Shown here: positions 1 to 7,668 of the stretch, in pieces
How the letters are laid out: each line of letters opens with the position of its first letter
How positions within the stretch are numbered: position 1 is the first letter of the stretch
Assembly (NCBI RefSeq): GCF_008312835.1
Contig: NZ_VSKS01000004.1
Coordinates: 124,001-188,000 of the forward strand
DNA from: Streptomyces marokkonensis
GTDB lineage: Bacteria; Actinomycetota; Actinomycetes; Streptomycetales; Streptomycetaceae
Length of the DNA stretch: 64,000 bases
Reading direction: 5' to 3'
Notes under the pieces: generated by a model
What the model was told of the DNA's origin: nothing
Database searches by the model: none
Seen by the model: the letters and a program-made list of their open reading frames with translations, nothing else
Translations under genes and position numbers: made by a program

Positions 1-862
1 GGGCGCCCAGGCGGTCGTCGGCCTCCAGGCCGTCCTCCGCCGCCGCGAGCGCGGTCCGGGCGCGGTCGTAGCGCTCGATGGCCGGGGCGAGCAGCTTGTT
101 GTCGAACGCCGGATCGGTCGCCGGGCCCGCGGGCGGGCACAGCAGTTGCCCGTCCGCGTCCCGGGCGAGCTCGGCCTCCTGCGCGGCCTCGGCACCCGAG
201 CGGCCCTCCGGCGGGGCGATCCAGGCGAGCAGCGCCCCCAGGTGCTGGTCCTCCAGCGTGGACTGTCCGGTCGCCCAGTGCCGGCCCAACACCTCGGTCA
301 TCGCCAGCAGCAGCGAGGAACCGGGCACCCTCGCCCGCTCCCCGAAGTGCGTCAGCCACCGCCCGAGCAGCGGCACCCGGGGCGGCGCCGGGAACGGGGT
401 CTCCGGGTCCTGCTCCGCCGTGCGCCGGAACCGCGTGGAGCGCCCGAGCAGCCGTACGAGGTCGATGCCGGCCCGGCTCGGCACGACCAGCTGGGGCGCG
501 TCCGCGCACAGCTCGACCTCGACCTTGACCCGCTTGCCCGTCCCGGGGTCGGTCTCGGAGCGCTCGGCGGCCTCCACGGCGTCCGCGAACCCGTCGACGT
601 ACGGCAGCACCACGTCGGCCAGCTCGGCCAGGAACGCGAACCGCAGCTCGCGGTCGCGCGGCTGCGGCACCACCAGCAGCCGCGGCGCGTCCCGGTCGGT
701 GCCCACCAGCGCGCCGAGCGGGGCGCCCGCCTCACCGGCGGTGGTGAGCGGCACGAAGACCAGGGGACGCCCGGACAGATGCCGGTGCCGGACGGTGGCG
801 GCGGGCTGGGCGCGGCCGGTGCTGACGGCCTCGAGCCGGGCGAGGGTGGCGATCAGCGACAA
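1..862 (-). CDS. Uncharacterised protein, 3' part beyond the left edge
   Basis: The frame stays open from a TTG start at 862 to the window edge, so only the N-terminal ~287 residues are visible. The TTG is chosen because GGAGGTGG lies just upstream (867-874) and no stop interrupts the frame. The start overlaps the 3' end of the upstream nuclease gene by 10 bp, so the two are almost certainly translated together. The product looks soluble: no signal peptide or membrane helix is visible, and it has a mix of hydrophobic strands and acidic helices (for instance LLVVPQPRDRELRFAFLAEL). I do not recognise a family. Tight coupling to a RecB/Cas4-type nuclease suggests a DNA-related partner, but that is inference. 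Very high GC3 shows this is the coding frame rather than the antisense frames. Confidence 0.72.
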   Translation of the reverse strand, partial: MSLIATLARLEAVSTGRAQPAATVRHRHLSGRPLVFVPLTTAGEAGAPLGALVGTDRDAPRLLVVPQPRDRELRFAFLAELADVVLPYVDGFADAVEAAERSETDPGTGKRVKVEVELCADAPQLVVPSRAGIDLVRLLGRSTRFRRTAEQDPETPFPAPPRVPLLGRWLTHFGERARVPGSSLLLAMTEVLGRHWATGQSTLEDQHLGALLAWIAPPEGRSGAEAAQEAELARDADGQLLCPPAGPATDPAFDNKLLAPAIERYDRARTALAAAEDGLEADDRLGA

Positions 863-1992
863 GGGGCCACCTCCACGGCGGCCGTCTCCAGTGCCTCCGC
901 GCGCAGGGCCGCCGCCCTGCGCAGCGCGGCCACCGCCGGGTCGTCGGGATCACCGGCCTCCCCGCGGGCCGCCGCCAGCACCTCCCCGATCGTCGTCAGA
1001 CCGCCCAGCTCCGCCCGTACCGGACGGCCCAGGCGGGTCACCATGTCCTGCGCGCGGGAACGGTCCCGGCAGTGGAAGGCCAGCTCGCACGCGGACAGGC
1101 ACTCCGGCGCGTAGGTCGCCGGGACCGACTCCACGGCATCGGCCAGCCGCTCCGCGGGCAGCTCGGGCGAGAAGCACGTGCCCTCGGGGAGCGTGTCGGC
1201 GATCTCCTCGATGCGGGTGAGCCGGACCAGCTGGCGGGCGGTCACCGCACGCTGCTTGCGCACGTCCACGGCGGACGCGGTCGGCAGGTTGGAGAAGTCC
1301 TTGGGACACACCAGCAGGATCCGGTGCCGCACGCGCGGGGCCGGGTCCAGCCGCGCCGCGACCCGCTCCAGCGCCAGCACGTACACCGCCGCCTGGCGGG
1401 CCGCCGCGCCGACCTTCGCGGGGTCCGCGGCGCCGTCCAGCATCGGGAAGGACTTGATCTCCACGACCGTCCAGCTCCCGTCCGGGTGCACCACCACCGC
1501 GTCGGGCTCCAGGAAGGCGGGGGAGCCCGCGACGTCCAGCGCGAGCATCGGGTGGTCCAGCAGCGTCCACGCGCCGGGTGCCTCGCCGGCCTCGCGCAGC
1601 GCCAGCTCCGTACGGGCCGTTCGGCCCTCGGGGCCCTGCGCGGTCAGATCGGGCACGCACGCGCTGGCGGGCGGCTCGGCGCCGCGGTCCAGCTTCTCGT
1701 GGGCGAGGCGCAGCAGCTCCGTACCGCCGTCCGCCTTGACCTTCGCCTCGAACGCGTTGCCCCGGACGAACGCGAACTGCGACTGGCCGAAGACCGAGGG
1801 CGAGCCCAGCGCGCTCGCCAGCGCAGCCTTGTCCACCCCGGCGCCGTCGAGGATCGCGCGCCGTCTGCAGCCCGGGTTGGCGGCGAGGGCGGCCAGGGCG
1901 CGCGCGTCCAGCGCCTTGGCCGGTACCTCGGGACCGCGCAGCTCAGCGAGCCGGTGCCGGAGCCCCTTCCCCCGCGTCCGAGGGGGAGGCAC
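853..1992 (-). CDS. Cas4/AddB-like [4Fe-4S] PD-(D/E)XK nuclease
   Basis: Probable iron-sulfur nuclease of the RecB/Cas4 superfamily. With the GTG start at 1992 the protein has 379 residues. Visible core residues are E82 (RGNAFEAKV), D164 (LEPDAVVV), E178 and K180 (VVEIKS) and Q200 followed by AAVY, the usual order for this nuclease fold. One cysteine lies before the core (C42, NPGC) and three after it (C298, C302, C308; ECLSACELAFHC). This C...C-x3-C-x5-C layout is what Cas4, AddB and Dna2 use to bind a 4Fe-4S cluster. The frame stays open to a TTG at 2082, and GTG codons at 2076 and 2052 are alternatives, so the start is uncertain. 1992 keeps all four cysteines and gives the least overlap with the PAP2 gene. 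No cas1, cas2 or repeats are nearby, so a CRISPR role is not supported. Confidence 0.75.
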   Translation of the reverse strand: MPPPRTRGKGLRHRLAELRGPEVPAKALDARALAALAANPGCRRRAILDGAGVDKAALASALGSPSVFGQSQFAFVRGNAFEAKVKADGGTELLRLAHEKLDRGAEPPASACVPDLTAQGPEGRTARTELALREAGEAPGAWTLLDHPMLALDVAGSPAFLEPDAVVVHPDGSWTVVEIKSFPMLDGAADPAKVGAAARQAAVYVLALERVAARLDPAPRVRHRILLVCPKDFSNLPTASAVDVRKQRAVTARQLVRLTRIEEIADTLPEGTCFSPELPAERLADAVESVPATYAPECLSACELAFHCRDRSRAQDMVTRLGRPVRAELGGLTTIGEVLAAARGEAGDPDDPAVAALRRAAALRAEALETAAVEVAPCR

Positions 1993-2902
1993 CCGGTTCG
2001 GTCCCTGCTCCGTACCGCGACTCGTGATGCCGCTGCCGTGGAATTCGCTCACCCGCGGAAGTCTGGCATCCGGCACTGACAATCGAGGCAGGTGTGCCGG
2101 ACGAGTCCGCCGGGACGGGTGCGGGGCGGGGCAGGAACCGGGCCTTCGCCAGGTCCGCGTACCGCATCACGACGGGGGCCAGCAGCAGGCCGGCACCCAT
2201 GACGGCGGCGCCCGCGGCCGCGTCGAGGAAGTAGTGGTTCGCGGTGCCCATCACCACGATCGTGGTCACCAGCGGGTAGACGACGGCGGCGGTCCTCATC
2301 AGACGCGTGCGCCCGTACTTCCACAGGATCACGCCGCACCACAGCGCCCAGCCCACGTGCAGGCTCGGCATCGCGGCGTACTGGTTGGTCATGCCGCCGA
2401 GCCCGCGCGGGGCGCTCGCCTCACCGCCCCACCAGCCGTACGCGCTGTAGTGCGCCATCGTGTCCACGAAGCCGTGGCTCGCGTCGAGCAGCCGGGGCGG
2501 GCAGGTGGGCAGCAGGGTGAAACCGATCAGGCCGATGAACGTGGACGTCATCAGCCAGGTGCGGGCCGCGCGGTAGTGCACGGCGCGGGACCGGAACAGC
2601 CAGACGAGGATCGCCGGGGTCACCAGGTAGTGCAGCGACGCGTACCAGAAGTCGGCGGGTATCCCGATCCACGGTTCGCGGGTGAAGAGACGGTTCAGCG
2701 GGTGCTCGGCGTTGAGGAACAACGCCTTCTCCACGCGCAGGATCGCCAGACCGTGGTCCACGGCGTCGGTGACGTCACCCCGGACGAGCAGCCGCCCCGC
2801 CGAGTAGCAGGCGTACACCAGGAGGATGAGCGGCAGCTCGGTCCACCAGCGCAGCCGGGTCGCCGGGACCGTCTCGGTGCCCGGAGTCTCGGTGTGCGGC
2901 AT
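1943..2902 (-). CDS. PAP2-superfamily membrane phosphatase/transferase
   Basis: Integral membrane protein of 319 residues, related to the PAP2 lipid-phosphatase fold of the Aur1/inositol-phosphotransferase type. The PSLH motif with H182 lies in AMPSLHVGWALW, and the H-x3-D pair is H223 and D227 in GTANHYFLD. Five or six hydrophobic segments are visible, the first at about 22-38 and others at 85-101, 118-132, 183-196, 206-220 and 229-246. Likely substrates are lipid or polyprenyl phosphates at the outer face of the membrane. The start ATG at 2902 is followed by a short hydrophilic leader. The last ~60 residues (after LPRPAPVP) look unlike the family and coincide with a GC-rich repeat (1955-1993). 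The C-terminal tail may therefore be an extension produced by that repeat, and it overlaps the start of the downstream nuclease gene. Confidence 0.85.
   Translation of the reverse strand: MPHTETPGTETVPATRLRWWTELPLILLVYACYSAGRLLVRGDVTDAVDHGLAILRVEKALFLNAEHPLNRLFTREPWIGIPADFWYASLHYLVTPAILVWLFRSRAVHYRAARTWLMTSTFIGLIGFTLLPTCPPRLLDASHGFVDTMAHYSAYGWWGGEASAPRGLGGMTNQYAAMPSLHVGWALWCGVILWKYGRTRLMRTAAVVYPLVTTIVVMGTANHYFLDAAAGAAVMGAGLLLAPVVMRYADLAKARFLPRPAPVPADSSGTPASIVSAGCQTSAGERIPRQRHHESRYGAGTEPGASPSDAGEGAPAPAR
1955..1993. repeat. GC-rich palindromic repeat (GTGCCTCCCCC family) in coding overlap
   Basis: On the minus strand the segment reads GGTGCCTCCCCC followed by a G-rich arm (GCGGGGGAAGGGGC). It shares the GTGCCTCCCCC core with the intergenic repeat at 3701-3790 and with a segment inside the PucR gene (44418-44448). 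Here it sits where the end of the PAP2 frame and the start of the nuclease frame overlap. That suggests a small repeat added the odd C-terminal tail of one protein and blurred the start of the other. Confidence 0.45.
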
Positions 2903-3086
2903 CCGGTCGCTCCCCCTTCGTCCTCGCGCGCCGCTTGTCGGCGGCCGTTCACTCTACGGTGTGGGCGCGTCCCCCCGTGAGACGCCCTCGGCCCCGATAG
3001 ACGCAAAGATCTCCCCCCGGGTTGCCCCCGACCAGCGTGCGCGATGATGGGGACGTCCCGCCTGCGAATTTCCCGGAAGGTACCCC

Positions 3087-3683
3087 ATGGCACCGCGCAT
3101 CCTGCTGGCCCGGCACGGACAGACGCAGTGGTCGCTGTCCGGCAAGCACACCGGCAGGACCGACGTACCGCTCCTGGAGGAGGGCCGGCGGGGCGCCGAG
3201 CTGCTGGGCGAGCGCCTGCGCCGGGCGCCGTACGACGGGCTGTCCGGCGTCGAGGTGCGCACCAGCCCGCTGGCCCGGGCGCGGGAGACGTGCGAGCTGG
3301 CCGGGTTCGGTGACCGCGCGGAGAGCTGGGACACGCTCATGGAGTGGGACTACGGGGCGTACGAGGGCATGACCCCGGCGGAGATACAGGCGTCCCGGCC
3401 CGGCTGGCTGATCTGGCGTGACGGGGTGCCCGGGGGCGAGAGCCTGGCCGAGGTCACCGCCCGTGCGGACGAGGTGGTGGGCTGGGCCCGGTCCGCCGAC
3501 CGTGACGTGCTGGTCTTCGCCCACGGGCACATCCTGCGGTCGATCGGGGCGCGGTGGCTGGGGCTGCCGCTGGACTTCGCGGCGCGTGTCCGTCTCCATC
3601 CGACGTCGCTGTCGGTGCTGGGGTGGGCGTACGGGGAGCCGGCGATCGAGACGTGGAACGATCTGGGGCACCTGGTTCCCTGA
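3087..3683 (+). CDS. Histidine phosphatase (phosphoglycerate-mutase-like)
   Basis: Cytosolic phosphatase of the histidine-phosphatase superfamily, 198 residues, a normal length for the small bacterial members. The phosphohistidine motif is LARHGQT with R9 and H10. R58 (RTSPLARA), E86 ([11 protein letters not shown]) and H146 (VFAHGHIL) complete the catalytic pocket. The ATG is preceded by GGAAGG (3074-3079). The substrate cannot be read from sequence: relatives act on phosphosugars, cofactor intermediates or phosphoproteins. It is transcribed alone, divergent from the PAP2 gene across a 184-bp gap and convergent with the HTH/TPR gene across a repeat-filled gap. Confidence 0.9.
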   Translation: MAPRILLARHGQTQWSLSGKHTGRTDVPLLEEGRRGAELLGERLRRAPYDGLSGVEVRTSPLARARETCELAGFGDRAESWDTLMEWDYGAYEGMTPAEIQASRPGWLIWRDGVPGGESLAEVTARADEVVGWARSADRDVLVFAHGHILRSIGARWLGLPLDFAARVRLHPTSLSVLGWAYGEPAIETWNDLGHLVP

Positions 3684-3700
3684 CATCCGCTGCGGGCAGT

Positions 3701-3790
3701 CGTGCCTCCCCCAGTGCCTCGATGGCCTGGGAGGTGCCCCCAGGGGCGATGGGGGTCCCCCCGCTCATGGGGGAGGAGCCGAGAGTGGGG
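3701..3790. repeat. GC-rich palindromic intergenic repeat
   Basis: The gap after the histidine phosphatase holds overlapping inverted repeats, including GTGCCTCCCCCAGTGCC facing GGCCTGGGAGGTGCCCCC, and then GGGGGTCCCCCC facing GGGGGAGG. The sequence carries no open frame with codon bias of its own. Similar cores occur at 1955-1993 and 44418-44448. I recall similar GC-rich palindromes as common intergenic repeats in Streptomyces genomes; their function is unknown. Confidence 0.55.
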
Positions 3791-3794
3791 GAGG

Positions 3795-3819
3795 GTTGGC
3801 GCGGCGGCACCCCGCCAAC
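3795..3819. terminator. Hairpin between convergent genes
   Basis: GTTGGCG pairs with CGCCAAC across an 11-base loop, between the 3' ends of the histidine phosphatase (+) and the HTH/TPR gene (-). No T-tract follows, as is usual for Streptomyces terminators. Confidence 0.4.
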
Positions 3820-3913
3820 GCCGGGCTGCGCGACCACCCCCGGCCGGCACCCGCACAGGGCACCCCGTGAGCGCCGGCCCTGCGGAGGGGGCTGCCCGCG
3901 GCCACCGCGGCTG

Positions 3914-5362
3914 TCACACCGCCCGGGGCAGCGACGAGTGGCGGTCCAGGAAGGCCGAGACGCCCGCGGCGCGGCGGTGGGGGAGGAGGACCCGGGAGGT
4001 GCCCGCCAGCATCGTCCGGACCCGGGAGGACTGGACCTCGTTCAGCAGGTCCAGAACCCGCATGCCCGCCGCCGCCGCCTCGTCCGGCCGTCCTCCGCGG
4101 GCCAGGTCGTCCGCCAGCTCCGCCGTGTACAGGGCGATGTTGCGCGTGAAGTGCGGATCCTGCAGCTCCGCCGCCCGCCGCGCGTGCCGCGCCGCCCGCG
4201 GCCAGTCGCCCAGCGTCGACCAGCACTGCGCCTCGAGGCCCTCAAGCTCCGCCTCGCCGTAGAAGCTCATCCACTCGGGGTCCGCCTCCGAGGGCCCGCG
4301 CTCGAAGTAGGCGTCCGCCCGGGCCAGCGCCTGCTCGCACCCCGTGCGGTCGGCGAGCCCCGCCCAGCCGCCCGCCTCACGCAGCGCCAGCAGCGACATC
4401 AGCCGGGGGGAGCCCAGCGGCCTCGCCACCCGCTGCGCCGCCTGCGCCGCCCGCACCGCCTCCCGGGGCCGGCCCGCGTCCCGCGCGAGGAACGCCGTGT
4501 TGCAGAAGGCGTGCGCCTCCAGCCCCGGGTCCCCGGTCACCCGCGAGGTCGCCAGCGCCTCCGCGTAGTGCGAGCGCGCGTCGTCGAAGCGGCCCGAGTC
4601 GTGCGCCAGCCAGCCCACCGAGATGGCCAGCTCGCCGGCGCCCGAGTAGAGCCGGTCCGCGGTCCGCTGCCGGATCGCCCCGGCGTCCAGCAGCGCGTAC
4701 GCGGCACGCAGGGGGGCCGCCGCTCGGCGGTAGAGCCCGTCCGCCCCGTGCCGGTCGTCCAGCAGCCGGATCCGGCGGACGGCCTCCTCCAGGGCGCCCG
4801 CGTCGCTCGCCCCCGCCCGGCGCACGGCGCGCTGCGCCGCCGAGGCGTCGGAGGCGAACCCGTAGGGGCTCAGTGAGGCGGCGGCCACCGTGGCGCCACC
4901 GCCGGTCATGAATGCGCGACGCAGCACGTCGCTCTCCTCGTGGTCGTGCGGGTCGTACGTGTCGTACCGGTCCTGCGTCTCATACGGCTCGTACGCCCCG
5001 CTGGTCTCACTCGTGGCGTTCGCCGGGTTCTCGGGGTGGTCCGCGGGGGTGTCCCCGGCGGCCCGGGCCCGGCGCCCGCGGACCGACGAGCGGGGCGCGA
5101 AGCCCAGGTCGGTCAGGGTGCGGCCGGGGAACATGTGCAGGAAGACCCGTTCATAGGCGTAGTTGGGGCAGCGGATCTCGCCCGCCTCCACCCGGTGCAC
5201 GTACCGCGCGTCACAGCTGACCCGCTCGCCGATCTCGCGGGCGGCCCGCCGTACCGCCGCGGCGAACTCGGCCGGCGAGCGCGCACCGCGCAGCTGCCGG
5301 AAGACCAGGTTCGGCCGCGGTGGCCGATGGGGCGTGGACGAGGGCACCGTTGACGACGCCAT
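3914..5362 (-). CDS. HTH (XRE-type) regulator with TPR-like C-terminal region
   Basis: Probable transcriptional regulator of 482 residues, of the Streptomyces group that joins an N-terminal helix-turn-helix (about 20-80, FRQLRGARSPAEFAAAVRRA onward) to a helical TPR-like region (about 190-470). A hydrophobic stretch, RRAFMTGGGATVAAASL (about 149-165), sits between them and is typical of this group. The 100-146 linker is rich in Tyr, Asp and Glu (YEPYETQDRYDTYDPHD), which is unusual. ATG 5362 is preferred over the longer open frame because AGAGAGGA lies just upstream and the upstream codons lose coding bias. A 16-20 bp inverted repeat lies just upstream (5395-5438) and could be its own operator. 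Proteins of this architecture, such as NsdA-like regulators, affect differentiation or antibiotic production; the target here is unknown. Confidence 0.8.
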   Translation of the reverse strand: MASSTVPSSTPHRPPRPNLVFRQLRGARSPAEFAAAVRRAAREIGERVSCDARYVHRVEAGEIRCPNYAYERVFLHMFPGRTLTDLGFAPRSSVRGRRARAAGDTPADHPENPANATSETSGAYEPYETQDRYDTYDPHDHEESDVLRRAFMTGGGATVAAASLSPYGFASDASAAQRAVRRAGASDAGALEEAVRRIRLLDDRHGADGLYRRAAAPLRAAYALLDAGAIRQRTADRLYSGAGELAISVGWLAHDSGRFDDARSHYAEALATSRVTGDPGLEAHAFCNTAFLARDAGRPREAVRAAQAAQRVARPLGSPRLMSLLALREAGGWAGLADRTGCEQALARADAYFERGPSEADPEWMSFYGEAELEGLEAQCWSTLGDWPRAARHARRAAELQDPHFTRNIALYTAELADDLARGGRPDEAAAAGMRVLDLLNEVQSSRVRTMLAGTSRVLLPHRRAAGVSAFLDRHSSLPRAV

Positions 5363-5394
5363 GGCCGGGTCCTCTCTGCGAACCGTCGAACCAT

Positions 5395-5438
5395 GCCGGG
5401 AACAGGGCGGGTGGTCCGTGTGCCACCCTGTTTCCGGC
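5395..5438. promoter_or_regulatory. Long inverted repeat upstream of HTH/TPR gene
   Basis: The left arm at 5395-5414 and the right arm at 5423-5438 pair over 16 bases with one mismatch and a small bulge, around an 8-base loop. The centre lies about 55 bp upstream of the ATG at 5362, in the gap shared with the divergent gene at 5651. This is a good position for an autoregulatory operator, but binding is inferred. Confidence 0.4.
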
Positions 5439-5650
5439 GGGCATGAACGTACCTGTTGTGACGGACTCACCACGCAGAGTTTGGCTACAAAACGGATATG
5501 TCCTCCGTGATCTGCCATGAACTGCCATCCTTTGCGGCGGACTTCCGCCGTAGCCGTTGACGGCCCGGCTCGTTGCACTCTGCGGACCGGGAGCCCGCCC
5601 GACTCCCGACTCGCTTGTCCAAGCAGGGATTCGTGTGGTGGAGGCCGGGG

Positions 5651-6043
5651 ATGATGATGACCAGCCGGAGCGACGATCGGTTAGAACCGCCGTGCACGGA
5701 CTGTGAGGTGGTCACGGTGCCGGCCCGCCAGGGTCTGGAGGCGGTCGACATCCTGCGGCGCGGAGCAGCCGGCGACGCGGTGGGCCTGGTGCTGCACGAC
5801 GACGGCGGAGCCACGCTCGGCTTCCTGGTGCCGGCCGGGACGGCCGCCGCCTGGGACGTGCCGGGCAGCACCTGCACGGAGACCGACGGCCGCGGGCTGC
5901 GGCCGACCCCCGAGCCGCCGGTGGCGGGCTCGGACTGGCTGCTGCCGCCCGGCGAGGCGGATCTGGCGACGGACCCCGCGGTGCTGCGCGAGGCACTCGG
6001 CGAGGCGCAGCGGATGATCGAGGCGGCCGACAGCTGTTCCTGA
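5651..6043 (+). CDS. Small conserved-type protein of unknown function, TTA codon
   Basis: A 130-residue acidic protein that I do not recognise. It has no signal peptide or membrane helix. The middle reads like an alpha/beta fold (AVGLVLHDDGGATLGFLVPAG) and is followed by a Pro-rich loop. Three consecutive ATG codons occur at 5651, 5654 and 5657; GGAGG at 5640-5644 fits the first or second. Codon 11 is TTA (5681-5683), one of only three in-frame TTA codons I found in the window. In Streptomyces TTA is read only by the bldA tRNA, so translation of this gene is probably developmentally gated. It lies divergent from the HTH/TPR regulator and may be in its regulon. Confidence 0.72.
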   Translation: MMMTSRSDDRLEPPCTDCEVVTVPARQGLEAVDILRRGAAGDAVGLVLHDDGGATLGFLVPAGTAAAWDVPGSTCTETDGRGLRPTPEPPVAGSDWLLPPGEADLATDPAVLREALGEAQRMIEAADSCS

Positions 6044-6117
6044 GCCCCGGGCGGGCTCCCTCCCCGCGCGTGGGGGCGGTAAGACGGCCGGCCGCGGGCG
6101 CCTGGGACAATGAGGGC

Positions 6118-6990
6118 ATGGGCAGGGCCAGGAGCGGTGGACGTGGACAGGGCGGCGGCGCGGAGGCCGTCACGGAGAACGTCGACGGCGGACTCGCCCG
6201 GCTCGTCCCCGACCGGGACCGTGCGCGGGCCTGGACCCTGCTGATCGACGGGGCCCCGCAGTCGCACGTCGACCTGGACGACCCGTCGTACCTGTCGTTC
6301 GAGTACCAGCGCCGCTTCGGCCATGTCGTCGATCTCGCCGCCCCGCCCGGCAAGCCCCTGCGGGCCGTGCACCTCGGAGGTGGCGCGTTCACCCTCGCCC
6401 GGTACGTCGCGGCCACCCGCCCCCGCTCCACCCAGCAGGTCGTCGAACGCGACGCGGCCCTGGTGCACCTGGTCCGCCGCGAACTGCCGCTGGACGCCCG
6501 GGCCCGGATCCGGGTGCGCTCGGCGGACGCCCGTGACGGGCTCGCCAAGGTGCCGGACGGCTGGGCCGGGCTGGTCGTCGCCGACGTCTTCGGCGGGGCC
6601 CGCACCCCGGCCCACCTGACGTCGACCGAGTTCCTCGACGAGGTCCGCAGGGCCCTCGCCCCCGGCGGGGTCTACGCCGCCAACCTCGCCGACGGGCCCC
6701 CGCTCACGCATCTGCGCGGTCAGATCGCCACCGCCGCCGCCCGGTTCGGGGAGCTCGCGCTGATCGCCGACGCGGCCGTGCTGCGCGGCAGACGGTTCGG
6801 CAACGCCGTCCTGGTCGCCTCCGACGCTCCCCTGCCGATCGCCGAGCTGACCCGGCGCGCCGCCTCCGACCCGCACCCGGGCCGGGTCCAGCACGGCAGG
6901 GAACTCCTCGACTTCACCGGCGGGGCCACCCCCGTCACGGACCTCGCCGCGGTCGCGTCACCGGCGCCGCCCGCGTCCGTCTTCCGCTGA
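6118..6990 (+). CDS. Spermidine-synthase-like methyltransferase-fold protein
   Basis: A 290-residue protein with the Rossmann fold of the spermidine synthase family. The nucleotide-binding loop is VHLGGGAFTLARY, the acidic strand-2 end is VERDAALV, and a third strand is WAGLVVADVFGG. No N-terminal transporter-like half is present, so this is the stand-alone form common in actinobacteria. True polyamine synthesis is doubtful because the usual catalytic Asp-containing loop is replaced by ADVFGGARTPAHL. The ATG at 6118 has GAGG five bases upstream. A Gly/Arg-rich start (MGRARSGGRGQGGG) precedes the fold. It probably uses SAM or decarboxylated SAM, but the acceptor is unknown. Confidence 0.78.
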   Translation: MGRARSGGRGQGGGAEAVTENVDGGLARLVPDRDRARAWTLLIDGAPQSHVDLDDPSYLSFEYQRRFGHVVDLAAPPGKPLRAVHLGGGAFTLARYVAATRPRSTQQVVERDAALVHLVRRELPLDARARIRVRSADARDGLAKVPDGWAGLVVADVFGGARTPAHLTSTEFLDEVRRALAPGGVYAANLADGPPLTHLRGQIATAAARFGELALIADAAVLRGRRFGNAVLVASDAPLPIAELTRRAASDPHPGRVQHGRELLDFTGGATPVTDLAAVASPAPPASVFR

Positions 6991-7009
6991 ACCCTCGGGT
7001 GACAGCGGT

Positions 7010-7558
7010 TCAGTACGTGCCGATCTCCACCCGCGGCGGGCCGTCGTGCCAGGTGCAGAACACCGACACCCGGTCGGCGCCCGAGGCGAACTCCACCCGG
7101 ATCCACGTCTCCGTCTTCCACACCTGCATCGACCAGCCGGCGCCCGGGGTCGCCGACACCAGCGACGCGGACGTCTCGCCGAGGTCGAAGACCGCCCGGC
7201 CGCCCTTGGTGTCATAGCTCCTGACATCGCCGGATGCGGCCGGCGGGGGCGGGGCGGGGGACGTCGCGGGCGCACCGGTCCGGGAGGGCTCCGGCTCCGG
7301 TTCCGGCTTCCGGGACGCCGTGCCGGGCTCGTCCGACTCTCTCCGCGACTCCCCGGCGTCCTTCGAGGGCCCCGCGGACGGCCGCCGGGTCGACGACGAC
7401 ACCGCGCGCGACTCCTCCTCGGCCGCCGCGATGGGCAGGGCGCGGGGCGGGTCGTAGGCGGTGCCCTCCATCACGGTGCTGACGCCCCACCACGACAGCG
7501 TGACCGCCGCGCCCGTGGCGAGCAGCCAGGCCAGTACGTGTACGAGTCCTCTGCGCAT
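7010..7558 (-). CDS. Membrane-anchored or secreted protein of unknown function
   Basis: A 182-residue protein with a short positive start and one hydrophobic segment (VHVLAWLLATGAAVTLSWWGV, about 6-26), then a long Pro/Ser/Glu-rich linker (about 50-105). A compact C-terminal region of about 75 residues contains paired aromatic strands (WSMQVWKTETWIRVEF) and one cysteine. No lipobox is seen, so the hydrophobic segment is either an uncleaved anchor or a signal peptide. The ATG at 7558 is chosen because the hydrophobic segment begins right after it; the ribosome site is weak. It is divergent from the two-component genes, 110 bp apart, so it could be a target or a sensed partner of that system. 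Confidence 0.7.
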   Translation of the reverse strand: MRRGLVHVLAWLLATGAAVTLSWWGVSTVMEGTAYDPPRALPIAAAEEESRAVSSSTRRPSAGPSKDAGESRRESDEPGTASRKPEPEPEPSRTGAPATSPAPPPPAASGDVRSYDTKGGRAVFDLGETSASLVSATPGAGWSMQVWKTETWIRVEFASGADRVSVFCTWHDGPPRVEIGTY

Positions 7559-7668
7559 CGTCGGCCCATACTGCCCCACGAGCCCCACGGGTGTCGCGCC
7601 CGAGGAGGTGCCCGGAGTTGTCCACAGGCCCCGACGGCCCCCGCCCGGCATGGCGTACGGTGCCGCCC

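Noticed and set aside
1-2082. Cas4-like gene as evidence of a CRISPR system
   Set aside because: No Cas1/Cas2/effector genes and no repeat-spacer array were seen on either strand.
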